From the NCBI GenBank assembly GCA_947000775.1, contig CAMQGK010000463.1:5381501-5445500 (forward strand): a DNA stretch of 64,000 nucleotides, written 5' to 3'. This document shows, piece after piece, positions 1 through 11,765 of this stretch (position 1 is its first letter; the number at the start of each line of letters is the position of its first letter). The notes below the pieces were generated by a model. That model was given only the letters and a program-made list of their open reading frames with translations, was not told where the DNA came from and searched no databases. A program made the translations under genes and the position numbers. Source of the stretch: Pterois miles. Taxonomy: Eukaryota; Chordata; Actinopteri; Perciformes; Scorpaenidae.

Positions 1-1444
1 CAGCCAACAACTCTTTCCTCCATCTCTGCTTCGCTTCATCACTTTTAATTGACAGTGTATATTTTTCTGGTATGAGATTTCATTATGGTGTTACTATTAT
101 AGCATTATTACATTGAATGCAACACTCATTTGTACTTGGCAAAGAACACTCCCCTTTATCTCTTCAGGCCAACTGAAATGGGAACATATTGATTTCCTCT
201 GCCACAAAGTGGCACTATGCCTGTATATCAAGCATACTGTACATCTTTACTGGCCTTGAACATTGTATAGCAGCGTTCTTGATTATGCCACAACAGGGTA
301 GAGATTTCTAAAGTCATCCGATCGGTATACAGCACACACATCTTTAACTGCCTAGAACATGACAAGAACATATATAGTTTGGATACTTGATTGTATGAAC
401 CATGCAAACCAGCATGTCCTGCACTATATCAAGTGGTGCACCTATGATGTCCAAAAACTTCAATTTTGAGCCAAATCCTCTCTATCAACCTGATGACTAC
501 ATTTTTTTTTTTGGCAAAACTTGCCCCATACAGTTTGATTTTTTACTGTAATGTCAAGTGCACATTTTGCATAAGAGTTTTTTTTGCAGTTTATAAGTAC
601 ATAAAGTCGTTCCTCAGCTTTGCAGATTGAAACTATCAAACAAAAAAGGAAGAGGAGAAAGGGGACATGAGACTGGTGCATACAGTATAAACATAACTAC
701 TGTATATCAGTTATGTATGGATCAGAGGGAGGGGATAGATTGATGTGTGGTTTGAAATCTTGCCAGATCCATTTACTGATTGTCGTACATCAAGTGTATT
801 AATCCCAATTTCAAAGTAGTAAAATAATTATTGAGGTAATTACTATTCCATGTTGTGGTGTTATAACCTGTCATGGTAATATATTTAACTGGTGATTTGT
901 TATTGATGTAAATGCAAGTTATTAATCAAAACATATGAGTAGAAAAAAAGTGCAGACTGGTTCAGTCCAATAACTTCAGAAATACAATTCTACAATATTC
1001 AGAATGACTCGCAGTCTGCCTGTTTAAAATAAACTGTAAGGGATGTGTCTTTAAAATGTCAAAATACCTACCATTAACATGGAATTCAATCAGTGACACA
1101 CTTGTGAAGGAGCAATTTATAGCAGTGTATTAAAAGTTGTAGCTGTAGTTTGTAGAGTTAACATGAGGAAGTGGAAATCCTACTCGTCATTCTAGCAATG
1201 ACCGTCTGACCAAATTAAGCAAATAAGCAAGAAATATACTGGAGAGCCCACACACAACTCTTGACATCAAGCAAAATACCAAAAAATAAACTTTTCAGTC
1301 ATAATGTAATACCCACCTCCTGGTGGATACCAGGATACTGTAAAATACTGTGTGCTTATGGATAATAAATCAACCATAAAGAAGTCCATCATGTCAAACA
1401 CACAATGAAGCCAATGTGAAAGTGTCTTAAACTTGCATTCTGTC
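1..1444. other. Upstream flank, no gene recognised
   Basis: AT-rich non-coding DNA. The open frames here are short (about 73 codons at most) and have no recognisable domain, codon bias or splice structure. I see no RNA gene and no clear transposon end. It belongs to the 5' flank of pcdh9, about 13 kb upstream of its start codon. Confidence 0.6.
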
Positions 1445-1448
1445 TAAC

Positions 1449-1942
1449 AGCCAGCAGGAGGCGACTCCTCTGGTTACAAAAAGATGTCTGATTGTATTGA
1501 AGTCTATGAGAAAATGAGTCTACTTCTCACTTGATTTATTACCTCAGTAAAAACTATAAACATGAGTTTATGGTCTCAATCACTAGTTTCCAGTCTTCTT
1601 CAATATAGCATGAAGTTCATTTAGTAAATTATGGTCACATTTAGAGTCAAACAGATCATAAAGCAGGGTATTCTTTAGTGCATGGCTACCTTGTGAATTA
1701 CAGGTCGTCTTACAACTTTAACCCTTTCACAGTGTGTTTTCAGTCCATGTAAGTTAATTATAACCTTTTTGGACACCTAAAAATGTATTTTTCAGTGTTT
1801 GGTTGTAGTGAGCTCCATCCTCTTGTGTCACTTCTGGTTCCAATAAAAGATATAAGATGGCGACGGCCAAAACGCTTCAAAACTGCAGTCCACAACGTTG
1901 ACGTTGCAGTGATTACGTCTACTTCTTATATTCAGTCTATGA
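1449..1942. repeat. Teleost interspersed repeat (non-autonomous, family unnamed)
   Basis: The segment starts near a CAGCAGGAGGCGACTCC motif and ends near TTATATTCAGTCTATG. Both phrases are ones I recognise from a very common interspersed repeat of percomorph genomes, in which a TATACAGTCTATG-like terminus recurs. The related block at 47905-48185 ends with a similar CTTTATATACACTCTGG. It has no coding capacity. The recognition is from memory of the family and was not searched; the boundaries are approximate. Confidence 0.55.
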
Positions 1943-4305
1943 TACAGAACACTTTTAGTCCAACTGCACTAGGCACTGGGATGAAGTGACTGAGGGAGAA
2001 AATTTAATTTAATGAATTGATAAAATAAAATTCAGTGATTTAGCCATACTGTAACCCCATAAAGGCTAAATAACAACAGCATAAGGCGACTGTTTCAAAA
2101 TTAGAGTACATTTTTTAATCAGAGCTCCCATAAGAATGCAGCACTATCAGAGGGCTAATACAGTATATATTTTGAAATCATGAACGATGGTGCCAGAAAC
2201 AGTTTGCAGCCTGCTGGAGAGAGCAGCTTTCAGTGCTTTCTCTTTCTTTTTGTCTGTTTTTACAGCCACAAAAAGCAAGCTGGCTAAGACACTGTGCTTT
2301 CTATCAGTCTCCCACCCTGTTTCAGTACCACAGTGCTGCATCTACAAACACACACACAAACACACACACACACACACACACCCTGTAAACACAACAAACA
2401 GTTGAAATAATGTCATTTATAAACAGCGCACGTGATAGGTAGTCTAAATGTCAAATTGTATAGCAGCAGTCAGTAGGAGTGGGTGACGGTAACCAATATT
2501 GCCTGTTGCTTGTTTTAAGTACGTTGTCAGAAAAAAGGCAGACGTAATTTGGGCTTTTTTCCATTAAATTAGTATAGACTCCCATGGTCTATGCCATGAA
2601 TTTCATAAAAACTTTATGTCCACTTTATGACTCATGTGGGGGGAAATGATTCCAGCTCATGTTTTATGGTAACTTGTGTTCATTTTAGATTATTTCATAT
2701 TTCTGATACTCTTGTTTCTTCCAGTTGTTCTCCTTCTTCTTTCATTTGTCTTGACTCTCTTTGAAAACCACAATAAGAGAACAATCAGAAGAAAACTACT
2801 TATTCAGGTGTGCCTTATTCTGTAGCGTTACAAAGTGTTAACTAGGAGGTTTATGGAAAAATTGGACAGGCAGACAGTCCTCTGATCTTGTTTTTTACTT
2901 GAATTGATTGAGCTATTTTATTTTTATAGTGTTTGTTTATGCTTACCTAGAAATAGACATAGCTGATAAAGAAATGCAGGTTGGAGAAACAGACTGACAG
3001 AAAACCAGCAGACTGACATTCAACTGAACGAATAGGTCACGTAATTCACTGCTCACGAGTTTATTATGGATGTTTTATGGGAAGAACACAATTCATTAGT
3101 CGACAGTTGTGGTTACATTTTGCTGATGTTGGTATGTGTAAAAAAATAGATCGTCATAAACAATGTGATCCTCAATTAGCGGGGAGAGGAAACTCATTAG
3201 GAAACAATTACAGTCACACATTCCTGTGAATCCCCACAGAGCCATCTCACTGGTTGTCCCAGGCTGCAGAGCGAAAACCTGGAAGGGAACAAAGTGAAAT
3301 GCATCCTCGCCGCACCTGTGATTCCTCCTCCAGACGTCTCCACCAGCTGCAGCCCCTTAAAGGCCAGAGGTAATAGATAAATTTAAGTATCATGAATAAA
3401 ATAGCAAATGTTTCTTTTTTTTCTGTGAAAGGTACCTTGTTTAGCCTGCTGTTGCCACCACCACCCAGACATTGATGAGAGGCGTAAAATGGAAGGATGG
3501 ATGGTTGGGATGTTCAGTGCTCTTTTCTGTAAACAGAGAAGAGCCATGTTTAGACCTAATGGGGTCACTAGAACTGAAAATAGCATGGTTTTCTATCTCA
3601 GCTGCATACTAAGGTTTGGCAGCACTTTGCTCACAAAAACATGTCTCTCAGGAGCTTTTCATGCAGATTGTGGGTCCTTACACCTGACTAATACTTATGG
3701 CTGAATGAGACCTTAGAAATGATTCCTAATTCACTAACAACTCTCAGGGCAAAGGCCCAACAGCGTACAAACATATGAAAAGAGCATGAATTGGCCTTTA
3801 AGTGCCCTTGAAGTGGTCGATCTTGTGTTGTTGTTTGCTGTATATTCACTGTGCAAACATGATAATTGGCAGTCCCTGCATCAGACCTCACACCATACAA
3901 TGTGAATGACAACAACACATGACACTATTTTCCTCAGCTGAATCTGTGCTTTTAGAAACGTAGCCGTAGGGAGAGTGACATTTTCTATTCAGTGTCTCAT
4001 TTGCTAAACATAAATTGTATGTTGTCATCTGATAATACCTTATCACTCCGGACAGTGATTTGAATGCTAAAAGATTGTGTTGCTTGTAAAATGATGTGCG
4101 GACTCACCCTGGCATTTCCTCAAAAAAAATAAAAAAATATCAAATAATACAACAAACAAACAAAATCCAGTAATTACTGGTATGCATTAGCATACAACAC
4201 AGAGAAAAAAACATGTCCTGCACCTTCAAGTGAACTATCAAACAAGGAATGAATTCATTTCTGATAATGTAGATTTTGTGTGTTGGGTTTGTCATATGTA
4301 ATATT
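1943..4305. other. Upstream flank with a short CA microsatellite
   Basis: Non-coding, AT-rich DNA. It holds an imperfect (CA)n tract at about 2344-2382. No protein family is recognisable in the short open frames. Nothing else could be assigned. Confidence 0.5.
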
Positions 4306-4787
4306 TAGGGCTGTCAAAGTTAATGTGATAACACATGAATTTAAATGGGTTCTATGGGTACCCACAAGTCTCCCCTTTACAGACATGCCCACTTTATTAT
4401 GATCACATGCAGTTTTGGGCAAGTCATAGTCAAGTCAGCACACTGACACACTGACAGATGTTGTTGCCTGTTGGGCTGCAGTTTGCCATGTTGTGATTTG
4501 AGAATATTTTTTTATGCTAAATGCAGTACCTGTGAGGGTTTCTGGACAATATTTGTCATTGTTTTGTGTTGTTAATTAATTTCCAATAATAAATGTATAC
4601 AAAACTTTGCATAAAGCAAGCATATTTGCATATTTGATAAGAGTGTTAAATACTACACAAATCTCACTTTAAGGTACATTTAGAACAGAAAAAAATGCAA
4701 TTAATTGCGATTACTGGTAATTGCGATAAAGTATGGGTAATCATGTGATTAATCATGATTAAATACTTTAAACAACTGACAGCTCTA
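4306..4787 (+). mobile_element. Short inverted-repeat DNA transposon, family A copy 1 (internally deleted)
   Basis: The ends are near-perfect inverted repeats: TAGGGCTGTCA at 4306 and TGACAGCTCTA ending at 4787, with one mismatch in 11 bases. The interior (about 4370-4560) matches two other places in this window, 29894-30435 and 63721-64000, for example the phrase TCAGCACACTGACACACTGA. Relative to those two it lacks the segment that follows the left terminus, so it is an internally deleted copy. It has no transposase. The terminus style suggests hAT-like MITEs of teleosts, but no clean 8-bp target duplication is visible. Confidence 0.7.
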
Positions 4788-4957
4788 ATAATAGAATTAA
4801 TTTCCTAAAACATGAAATCTCTCATCTAACTCAAGGCTATATCATTTTCCAATACTACGTACTGTAAGTAAAATAATACAACAGGATGGAATAGACTAGA
4901 GGTTTTAACTTGTAGAAATAATGAACTGCCACACATCATTTAGTGCCAACTCGGATA

Positions 4958-5508
4958 CACGCCGATCAGCCATAACATTACGACAGTATGGTCACCCCTA
5001 CTGGTCTGCAGCTACATAGCCTCATATGCAACAAACTGTGATGCTCTGTGTGCTCTGACACCTTTCTATTGGAAACAGCTTTAACTTTTTCAGCTGTTTG
5101 AGCTACAGTAGCTCTTCTATTAGACTGGACAACACGGGCCAGCCTTCACTCCCCACGGGCATCAGAGCTTTGGCCTCCCATGACCCTGTTGCTGGTTCAC
5201 CAGTTTACCTTCCTTGGACCACTTTTTGGTCAGTCCTGACCACTGTAGACTGGAAACATCCCACAAGAGCTGCAGTTTTGGAGATGCTCTGACCCAGCTG
5301 TCAACCCATCACAAGTTGGCCCTTGTCAAAGTCGCTCACATCCTTAGGCTTGCCCATTTTTTTTGGCTTCCAACACTTATCAACTTCAAGGACAAAATGT
5401 TCACTTGCTGCTTAAGATATCTGCCAGGTGCCATGGTAACGAGCTCATCAATGTTATTCTCTTCACCTGTCTGTGGTCATAATGTTGTAATGTTATGGCT
5501 GATCGGTG
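4958..5508 (-). mobile_element. Tc1/mariner deletion derivative (non-autonomous)
   Basis: The termini are inverted repeats: CACGCCGATCAGCCATAACA at the left, and TGTTATGGCTGATCGGTG at the right. Each is flanked by a TA dinucleotide (4956-4957 and 5509-5510), the Tc1 target site. Read on the minus strand, the interior matches the N-terminal helix-turn-helix part of a Tc1 transposase gene: the frames around 5300-5210 recall the conserved region where teleost Tc1 reads as 'GQSISKTAALVG'. The sequence then jumps to the far terminus, so the DDE catalytic part is missing. The reading frame carries stops and frameshifts. It can only have moved with help in trans. Confidence 0.85.
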
Positions 5509-6363
5509 TATATAAAAGCCCGTTGTAATTACAAATTGAAGAGTATTTACCCATCAGAAACTGGTAAAAACTTCCACAGGATGTGAATGTAGTATTGTGA
5601 GTGTGTTGAGACTCAGGGTCAGGGACGCTGTTGAGCAGCCTCGTGCACTTAAGTTTAAAAGACGCTCTCTCATTCTCGTCTTCCCACCGGCATCGGTACC
5701 CAACATCAGAATTACTCTTTGTAATTACAGGACACATCTATAGCACCTCATTCTGAGGGAGTGAGTCACTGCTGTAGACCAATGATTAAAACGGATAAGT
5801 GGGAGTATTTTACATAAAAGTGTAGCTGCAACAATGATTGCACACCTACAGGGTGATCTTGGTATTTTGACAGTGCAATTCAGCAGAGCCCCCTCTGCTT
5901 TGGATTTTGTTTTCTTTCACTCTCTCTTTGTTAGGTGCAATGAAAAACATTTAGGTAGAAGACTCAGTTCAAACCACTTTTAGTGTTACCCGTACTCTTT
6001 ACTGTAGCCTGTGGTCTGATTATTTTTACCCACAGGTATTGACACAGATTTTCTAACAATGTCAGTCTCCAACAATGATGATGTTTTAAGAAACAAAAGT
6101 GTGCTACTTGTTACATACATTTCACTTGGTTACTTTATAACCAAACATAAAACCACAATTGAGATGAAGGATGCACAGGACAATAGTGGAGACAATCTTT
6201 TAATTCAAGCTATACAAGCTATACATTAATTAAAGTGATATATTCAAAAAGGATTACATGACGAAATACAGGAAAGTGCTTTTTCCATAGCTGCTAAGCC
6301 AATGTGAAATAATGTATATACTATGGCTGGTACTATGTTACCAGCTACTATGTTGGCAAATAG
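5509..6363. other. Upstream flank, no gene recognised
   Basis: Non-coding DNA between the Tc1 relic and the family B repeat. No domain, RNA gene or repeat end was recognised. Confidence 0.5.
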
Positions 6364-6690
6364 CTGGCAATATGATGCGTATCATGATACTGGGGTTATA
6401 ATTCAATATATTGCGATATATATTGCGATACTGTAAATAAGGATACAATCTTATTTAAAAATATAATCTAATTTTAGGAAAACTCATTGTATAAAGAACA
6501 CACTGCATAAAATCTGAGTAAAAAAGTTTGCATTTAAAGTCTGCATTATTGTGCATTTGCATTTGCCACAGTCCCTGTAACATCCAACATCACTGTCTGC
6601 TGCAAATCTTTGCATGTAACCATTCAATGCAATATCAAAAGACATAATATTGTGATGTTCAAGTATATCATTATGTTCTTACACCCCTAC
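6364..6690 (+). mobile_element. Short DNA transposon, family B copy 1 (diverged)
   Basis: The sequence shares an ordered set of phrases with 10862-11125 (same strand) and 25368-25727 (opposite strand): a GATACTGGGGTTATAATTCA block, a CAATACTGTAA-like block, then a CACAGTCCCTGTAA block. The left terminus GGGCTGTGTATTGG seen in the other copies is worn away here. It does not code for protein. An hAT-type MITE is the likely class, by analogy with teleost repeats. Confidence 0.6.
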
Positions 6691-8810
6691 ATGCTGTAAT
6701 GCAACTGCAAACAGGAACACTTCACTTGCGCTGCTTATAAGGAGTCAAAACTGAGCATAAAGCACTGAAATAATGCATTTCGTAATTGGGATTTGGTGGC
6801 TCTGTGGATGCTGATAGCATTGCACAAGGATCTCAGACTGGAAGCCTTTTTTATGAACAATATCTACATAGTGTTTGACCAAATGTTCTGCAGGTTTTTT
6901 TGACTGTCCTAATTTTTTACAGTGCAGCCCATTATTATTGATTTAATGCATTTTTGTTATAGAAAGGTATATGATCACAAAATTATGGAAGATGAGGAGA
7001 ATTTGAAGACGTAAGAGACTGTGGACATTCCTTATATCTGGATGACTAATTAGCCACATCCTCTGAGTGAATGTGAAACGGCTTGGCTAATGCATGACAA
7101 AAAACTGCCATGTCGAAGTTTGACCCTTTGGATGTTAGAGCGTATATGTTGCCATCTTCTGTCTTGTCACATGTTGTCTTTGCTGCCAGACTTATAAGAA
7201 GTACTAGAAATAAAGGGTTTAAATGTATGTTACACTCATTGGGCCATCCAGATATTTAGACAAAGCTATTGTCACTATAAGCCTGTAGTAGCACATCTAG
7301 CCCTGTATAGATTCATTATACATCTCACACTTGACTGGATAAATTTCACAGCCTGATAAATATGTGTGATAACACCTCTAAGGAAATGGTATTTAATTGC
7401 TTGTCAGTTATTAAAATAGTTATTTTATGGGCAGTACAAAACAAACCCTTCAAAGCTGTGACTTGTGGGGTCTTGCATTTATAAATGTCAACCTCTGCAC
7501 AAACTCAGAACAGAGACAGAAAGAGGAGGGAGGTACTCTAAAAAGAAATATCCATTAAACCAATCAGAAGTGCCATGCATGTAGGGACATGCATGTATTT
7601 AAAAGTCTGTGGTAAGCATTTATACAGATGACCTTTAAGTACATGTATTCCCTGTCAAAAATGTACAACTCACTCTGTTTGACAGGATATGAAAAAGTAT
7701 TGGTGTTGGAGTGCATGTCAAGTATCTTATAACTTGCTGTCGCTTCATTCATTCTGCACAAGGTCAAATCAGCCTGTGCACCGAGCAGAAAAGGATCTTG
7801 CTCAACTTTCTTTCCCTGGTTCGCAGCAGTCTTTGACCAGGATCCATTTCAGATACCGGCAGGCGTCTGGCTTTCACATCAGTGAGAAAAGAAAATGGGA
7901 GGGAATGTTTGACCTTTTTCGGAGCACAGTCTGGAAAGGGATATGTGATTCAAATGTGTCAGGGAGGAGAAAAAAATTGAGGAGAGACGGAATGCAAAAG
8001 AAGAGAGCAAATTATAGTCGGACTCAGTGGGAAGGTATGAAGACAGAAGAAGCATTTCTTATCAGGGATATCTTGCACTTTTGGCATCTTGAAACTGTAA
8101 TCCACCTGGGATATCTTCTTTGATCAAACAACGTGTCAATCAATGTTGAAAGGATTATTATGAATGGCATTATACCTCTCAAATGCCAGCTGTCAGGTAG
8201 TAAAGGATGTGCTGGGTGCATGAAAAATGTCTTTAAAATGGTTTTACAATAATTAGGAAAGCTCAGCAGCAACCATGGGCTGTCTACACGGTTGCCATAT
8301 GGTGAATCAAAACGTTACCTCGAGCAGGCATTTACATTTTAGCTAATAAGCCCACAGCTGTAAAGCTTTGTCCCTGAACATATCACAGTATCTTGTTACC
8401 ACCGTGTTAAGTGATATAGCATCAGTTCCTCACAGGATTTCAAAGTTTTGATTTCACTGAAATATCTTTCAAAGAAAATGGAAAAACATTTCCTTCTCAA
8501 ATTTTCACTCTGCTCCATGTATCTAAACTTTTAAGTTGGAGATGGCTGATTAGAAGCTCTGATTAGTATTCAGGATCCACAGCATGCGTGATGCCAATTA
8601 TCCACTGGGTCATTACCACTCTTGAGAGAAGTCGCGCTGGCAAAAGGGTTTTAAGAGAGAAGGCCTGAATTTTCATCAGCAGTTGCAGTGCCTCTTTGGT
8701 GGTATTGACGAGGAACAAATGAAACCAATGCTCTCAGTGGGATAAAATAAAGAGTGAGCTAAGCCATAGAAGTAGAAAATAGTTACTTTCTATTTACACC
8801 TTGCCAAAAC
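6691..8810. other. Upstream flank; 144-codon open frame of unknown meaning
   Basis: No repeat or RNA gene was recognised. The longest open frame is 7689-8123 (+, 144 codons). It is rich in Lys/Arg and Trp, has no signal peptide, membrane segment or family motif, and has no splice or poly(A) context. I treat it as chance. Confidence 0.5.
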
Positions 8811-9389
8811 TAGACATGCACCGATACCAGATTGGATATCAGGCTGATACTGACTGAAATAGCTAGACTGGATACTTTATACTTCTATACTACTACATTT
8901 CAGGAGGAGATATTATTTCTCCACTACATTTATCTGAATATTAAGGATGCACCAATGCAGATACAGGGTCGGATATCTGGCTGATACCAACTCAAATAGC
9001 TGGATCGGGTATTGTAGACAATGGGGCTGATGTATTTAATTCAATTCTACGTTTATATTCTATATAGTGCACATTACAGGCTGGAATTTGAATTCCTGTT
9101 TAAGTTTTGAATGATTTGTTGCTGCATTAAAAAAGATTACACCTGAATTGTAATTCCTGTCAATGTTTTACCAAGTTTCTGGTGTATGATTTATCATTTT
9201 AATAATAAATAGCAATTCACTGAAATATATCTAAGTATTAATTTGTCAGATTTTCTTTTACATGTTAAGAAAGTCAAGCCTTTCATAACTGGAGTCAGGT
9301 AATTAAACCTTCTGCACTTGGTATCAGCTGATAGCCAAAGCCCAGGTAGTTTTATTGGGACTGAAATAGTCAGATCAGTGCATCCCGAG
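8811..9389. mobile_element. hAT-like non-autonomous element with duplicated left end (family C)
   Basis: The outer ends are imperfect inverted repeats: ACATGCACCGAT near 8814 and ATCAGTGCATCCCG at about 9374-9387. The left end occurs twice, at 8814-8880 and again at 8946-9012; both copies run through a GATATC(A/T)GGCTGATAC phrase and an AATAGCT phrase. This means either a tandem duplication of the terminus or one copy inserted in another. There is no transposase. The GGATGCACCGAT terminus is one I know from teleost hAT MITEs. Confidence 0.65.
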
Positions 9390-10755
9390 TCAAAGCGTTG
9401 TCTCTGATTACATTTTACACGTCTAACTGGAAATATAGGTAAAGTAAGCAACCATTTCTGTTGAAGAGCTGTGGTCTCAAGTAAAACAATCCAAAAGATT
9501 TTATTATAGTCCAGTTTAAAGTGCTAACGCTTTGCTTAGCTGGCAGGTGGTCGTGGTTCAGTATCAAAAGCAGCAGGACTCAGCTCATGTGATAATAGCC
9601 CCACTGATGTTTTTCTCTCTGAGTCAGCTGATTACAGGAACTGAGGTGAGAAGTAAGGAGTAAAAATAAGTATTCATTACACTTATTGTTTCTTTTAAGA
9701 GGACGTGTGGTATGTTATTTCATTATTTTTTTGGCATTACAATGAATTTGGATAATTTACCGTTCTCACGGCTTAATTACTTATTATTGTGAACATCCAC
9801 CAGGGAAAGAGACAACACTACAATTCAGACAGCTCTTACACTGTAAAATGGTCTCTTGGTTTATGGATGTTTCTCACACAGAAGTATTGTTCTTGCGAGG
9901 GACATCACAGGGACGAACCCCAGTTCTGTTAAAGCACCATGAGATGCAAACTTTTTAAAAGAGTTTGTGGAACCCGTTCTTCTCCTGACCAAAATGTGTC
10001 ATATTAAACAACTCCATACAATTGTGAACAATATTCTCATTGAAGAGATGTTGTTATTAAAACATCATATTATAGTGACAACAATATTCGCTCAGGTTAA
10101 CTGTTTTACTTGGACAAAGTTCATCTGAAGGCTCTTCCATGTTGGCTTCAGCTCTCAGCCACATTCGCTGCTTCTTGGCTGGCTGTCAGCACTAAAGTTG
10201 TGACACCAACTGTTTCAATTTTCCAGCGCCAACTCCTCAGACCTTGTTTAAGTTAGAAAATACATAAATTACCTAGTTGACCTTGTACTTTAATGGACAC
10301 GGAAAATAAACATATTTGTTACCTGTATTATTCATGAAGCCAATTCAACGGCACGAACAAGTCAATAAGTCAGTGTGAGAATCAAGGTGAAGAGTGTGAT
10401 TGACTGCACCTGTACGGGGAATCATAAGGCCTTAGGTTTGGACCCTTCCCTTAGGCTCTCTCTTCGATAGGAGATTGTTGGAGGTGCACCCGAAGACTTA
10501 GAGCATATTTTAGCATACTACATTATTCATTACTTGTCAGTAACTTGACTGGCAGAAACATTAGCTGCAGCCAGTTCAAAACAGACTAAATAAGGAGATA
10601 ACAAACCTAGGAGATGAGGTAAATTTGGAATTAGGGGCTGTGCAGTTGCTGCATATGCTGATTTTAGCCTATCCTATTGTCTGAATCAAGGTCACGTGAC
10701 ACATAACCGCAGTAGAAACCAATAACAAAAAGAGTTTGTAAGGTTGACCTTATCA
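9390..10755. other. Upstream flank, no gene recognised
   Basis: Non-coding DNA. No supported open frame, RNA gene or clear transposon boundary was found. Confidence 0.5.
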
Positions 10756-11765
10756 TTAAAGGTGCTCTGTATCATATTCAGAGCATTAATATGGCAGCAA
10801 ACGTTGATATAGCCGGGCCGGCCGCACATGCTTTTAGTGCATGTTCATGCATGTAAGCAATAGGGCTGTGTATTTGGTGTATTGGGAAGAATCTGCCGAT
10901 ATGATGTGTATCACAGTACTGGGGTTATGATTCAATGAATTGCAATTTATTTGCAATACTGTAAGTGAGGAGATATATTGCAGTTTTTAAAAAATCAAAT
11001 TTTAGCAAAGCTGTCGTAGTATAAAGAAAACACCACCATAAATCTGAGTAATAAACTGTTTTATGCAATCATAACAGTGTGATCTGTATTTGCATGTATC
11101 ACAGTCCCTGTAATATCATCATCATAGCACTACTTTGAGGTGGCATATACACTGGGAGCACTGTTAGCACCATTAGCTGCGAGCTGCTGGCTCAGCCGTC
11201 ACCATGTTGAGGGCCACGCAGAGGCAATAGAAATGCTCCAAATTATGTATTTAGCATCTTTTCAGGTAACCTGATGCACCAGGTGGTTTGTTACACAGAA
11301 CCATCTGAGGCTGTCACTGGAAAGGGCAGACACTTTCTAAAAATACACTGCATGTGATTGGATAAGCCACCTGTCAATCAAACATTTCCATTGAGAAAAG
11401 ATTTCAGTGCCATTCATTGCTCTTCTTACAGTGAAGAAATCCTCTGCAGTTCTGATATAATTGATACTGTTACAGCATCTACACTAACCTCTTCAGGAGC
11501 CGCCACTGTTGTTTGGGACCAACAGTCGCCACACCATGTCGCCTCACTGGGTCTCACACACTGATGCCACACCTGTAGCTGCAGAAGCTCCTGACAAGAC
11601 ACAGATTGTCTGCTGAGCCGGACACAAACGCATTACTTGAAGCCTGACAAGATGGATTTTCGCGTGAAATGTGATCACGAGATTCTCACATAATCTCGTG
11701 ACATTGCGAGAATCCAGCCGCCGTGCAAGGTTGCCTTTTAGGTGCCGTGAATAAGATTTCACTGA
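10756..11765. repeat. Probable composite teleost repeat with a nested family B copy
   Basis: The left part (AAAGGTGCTCTGTATCATAT at 10759) and the right part (about 11640-11760, containing TCTCGTGACATTGCGAGAAT) resemble the two halves of a GC-richer interspersed repeat I have seen in teleosts. Family B copy 2 sits between them. The two short open frames at 11358-11564 (+) and 11544-11762 (-) show no domain. The boundaries and the claim that both sides belong to one element are inference. Confidence 0.4.
10862..11125 (+). mobile_element. Short DNA transposon, family B copy 2
   Basis: It starts with AGGGCTGTGTATTTGGTGTA and then follows the same order of blocks as the copies at 6364 and 25368, ending with the shared CACAGTCCCTGTAATATC region near 11100-11118. 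It lies inside the composite repeat 10756-11765, so it inserted later than that host. It has no coding capacity. Confidence 0.65.

Noticed and set aside
5098..5528. 64- and 104-codon plus-strand frames
   Set aside because: Antisense to the Tc1 relic. The transposase-like sequence reads on the minus strand with breaks.
7689..8123. 144-codon plus-strand frame
   Set aside because: No recognisable motif, signal peptide, splice context or codon bias. Length is within chance expectation for 64 kb in six frames.
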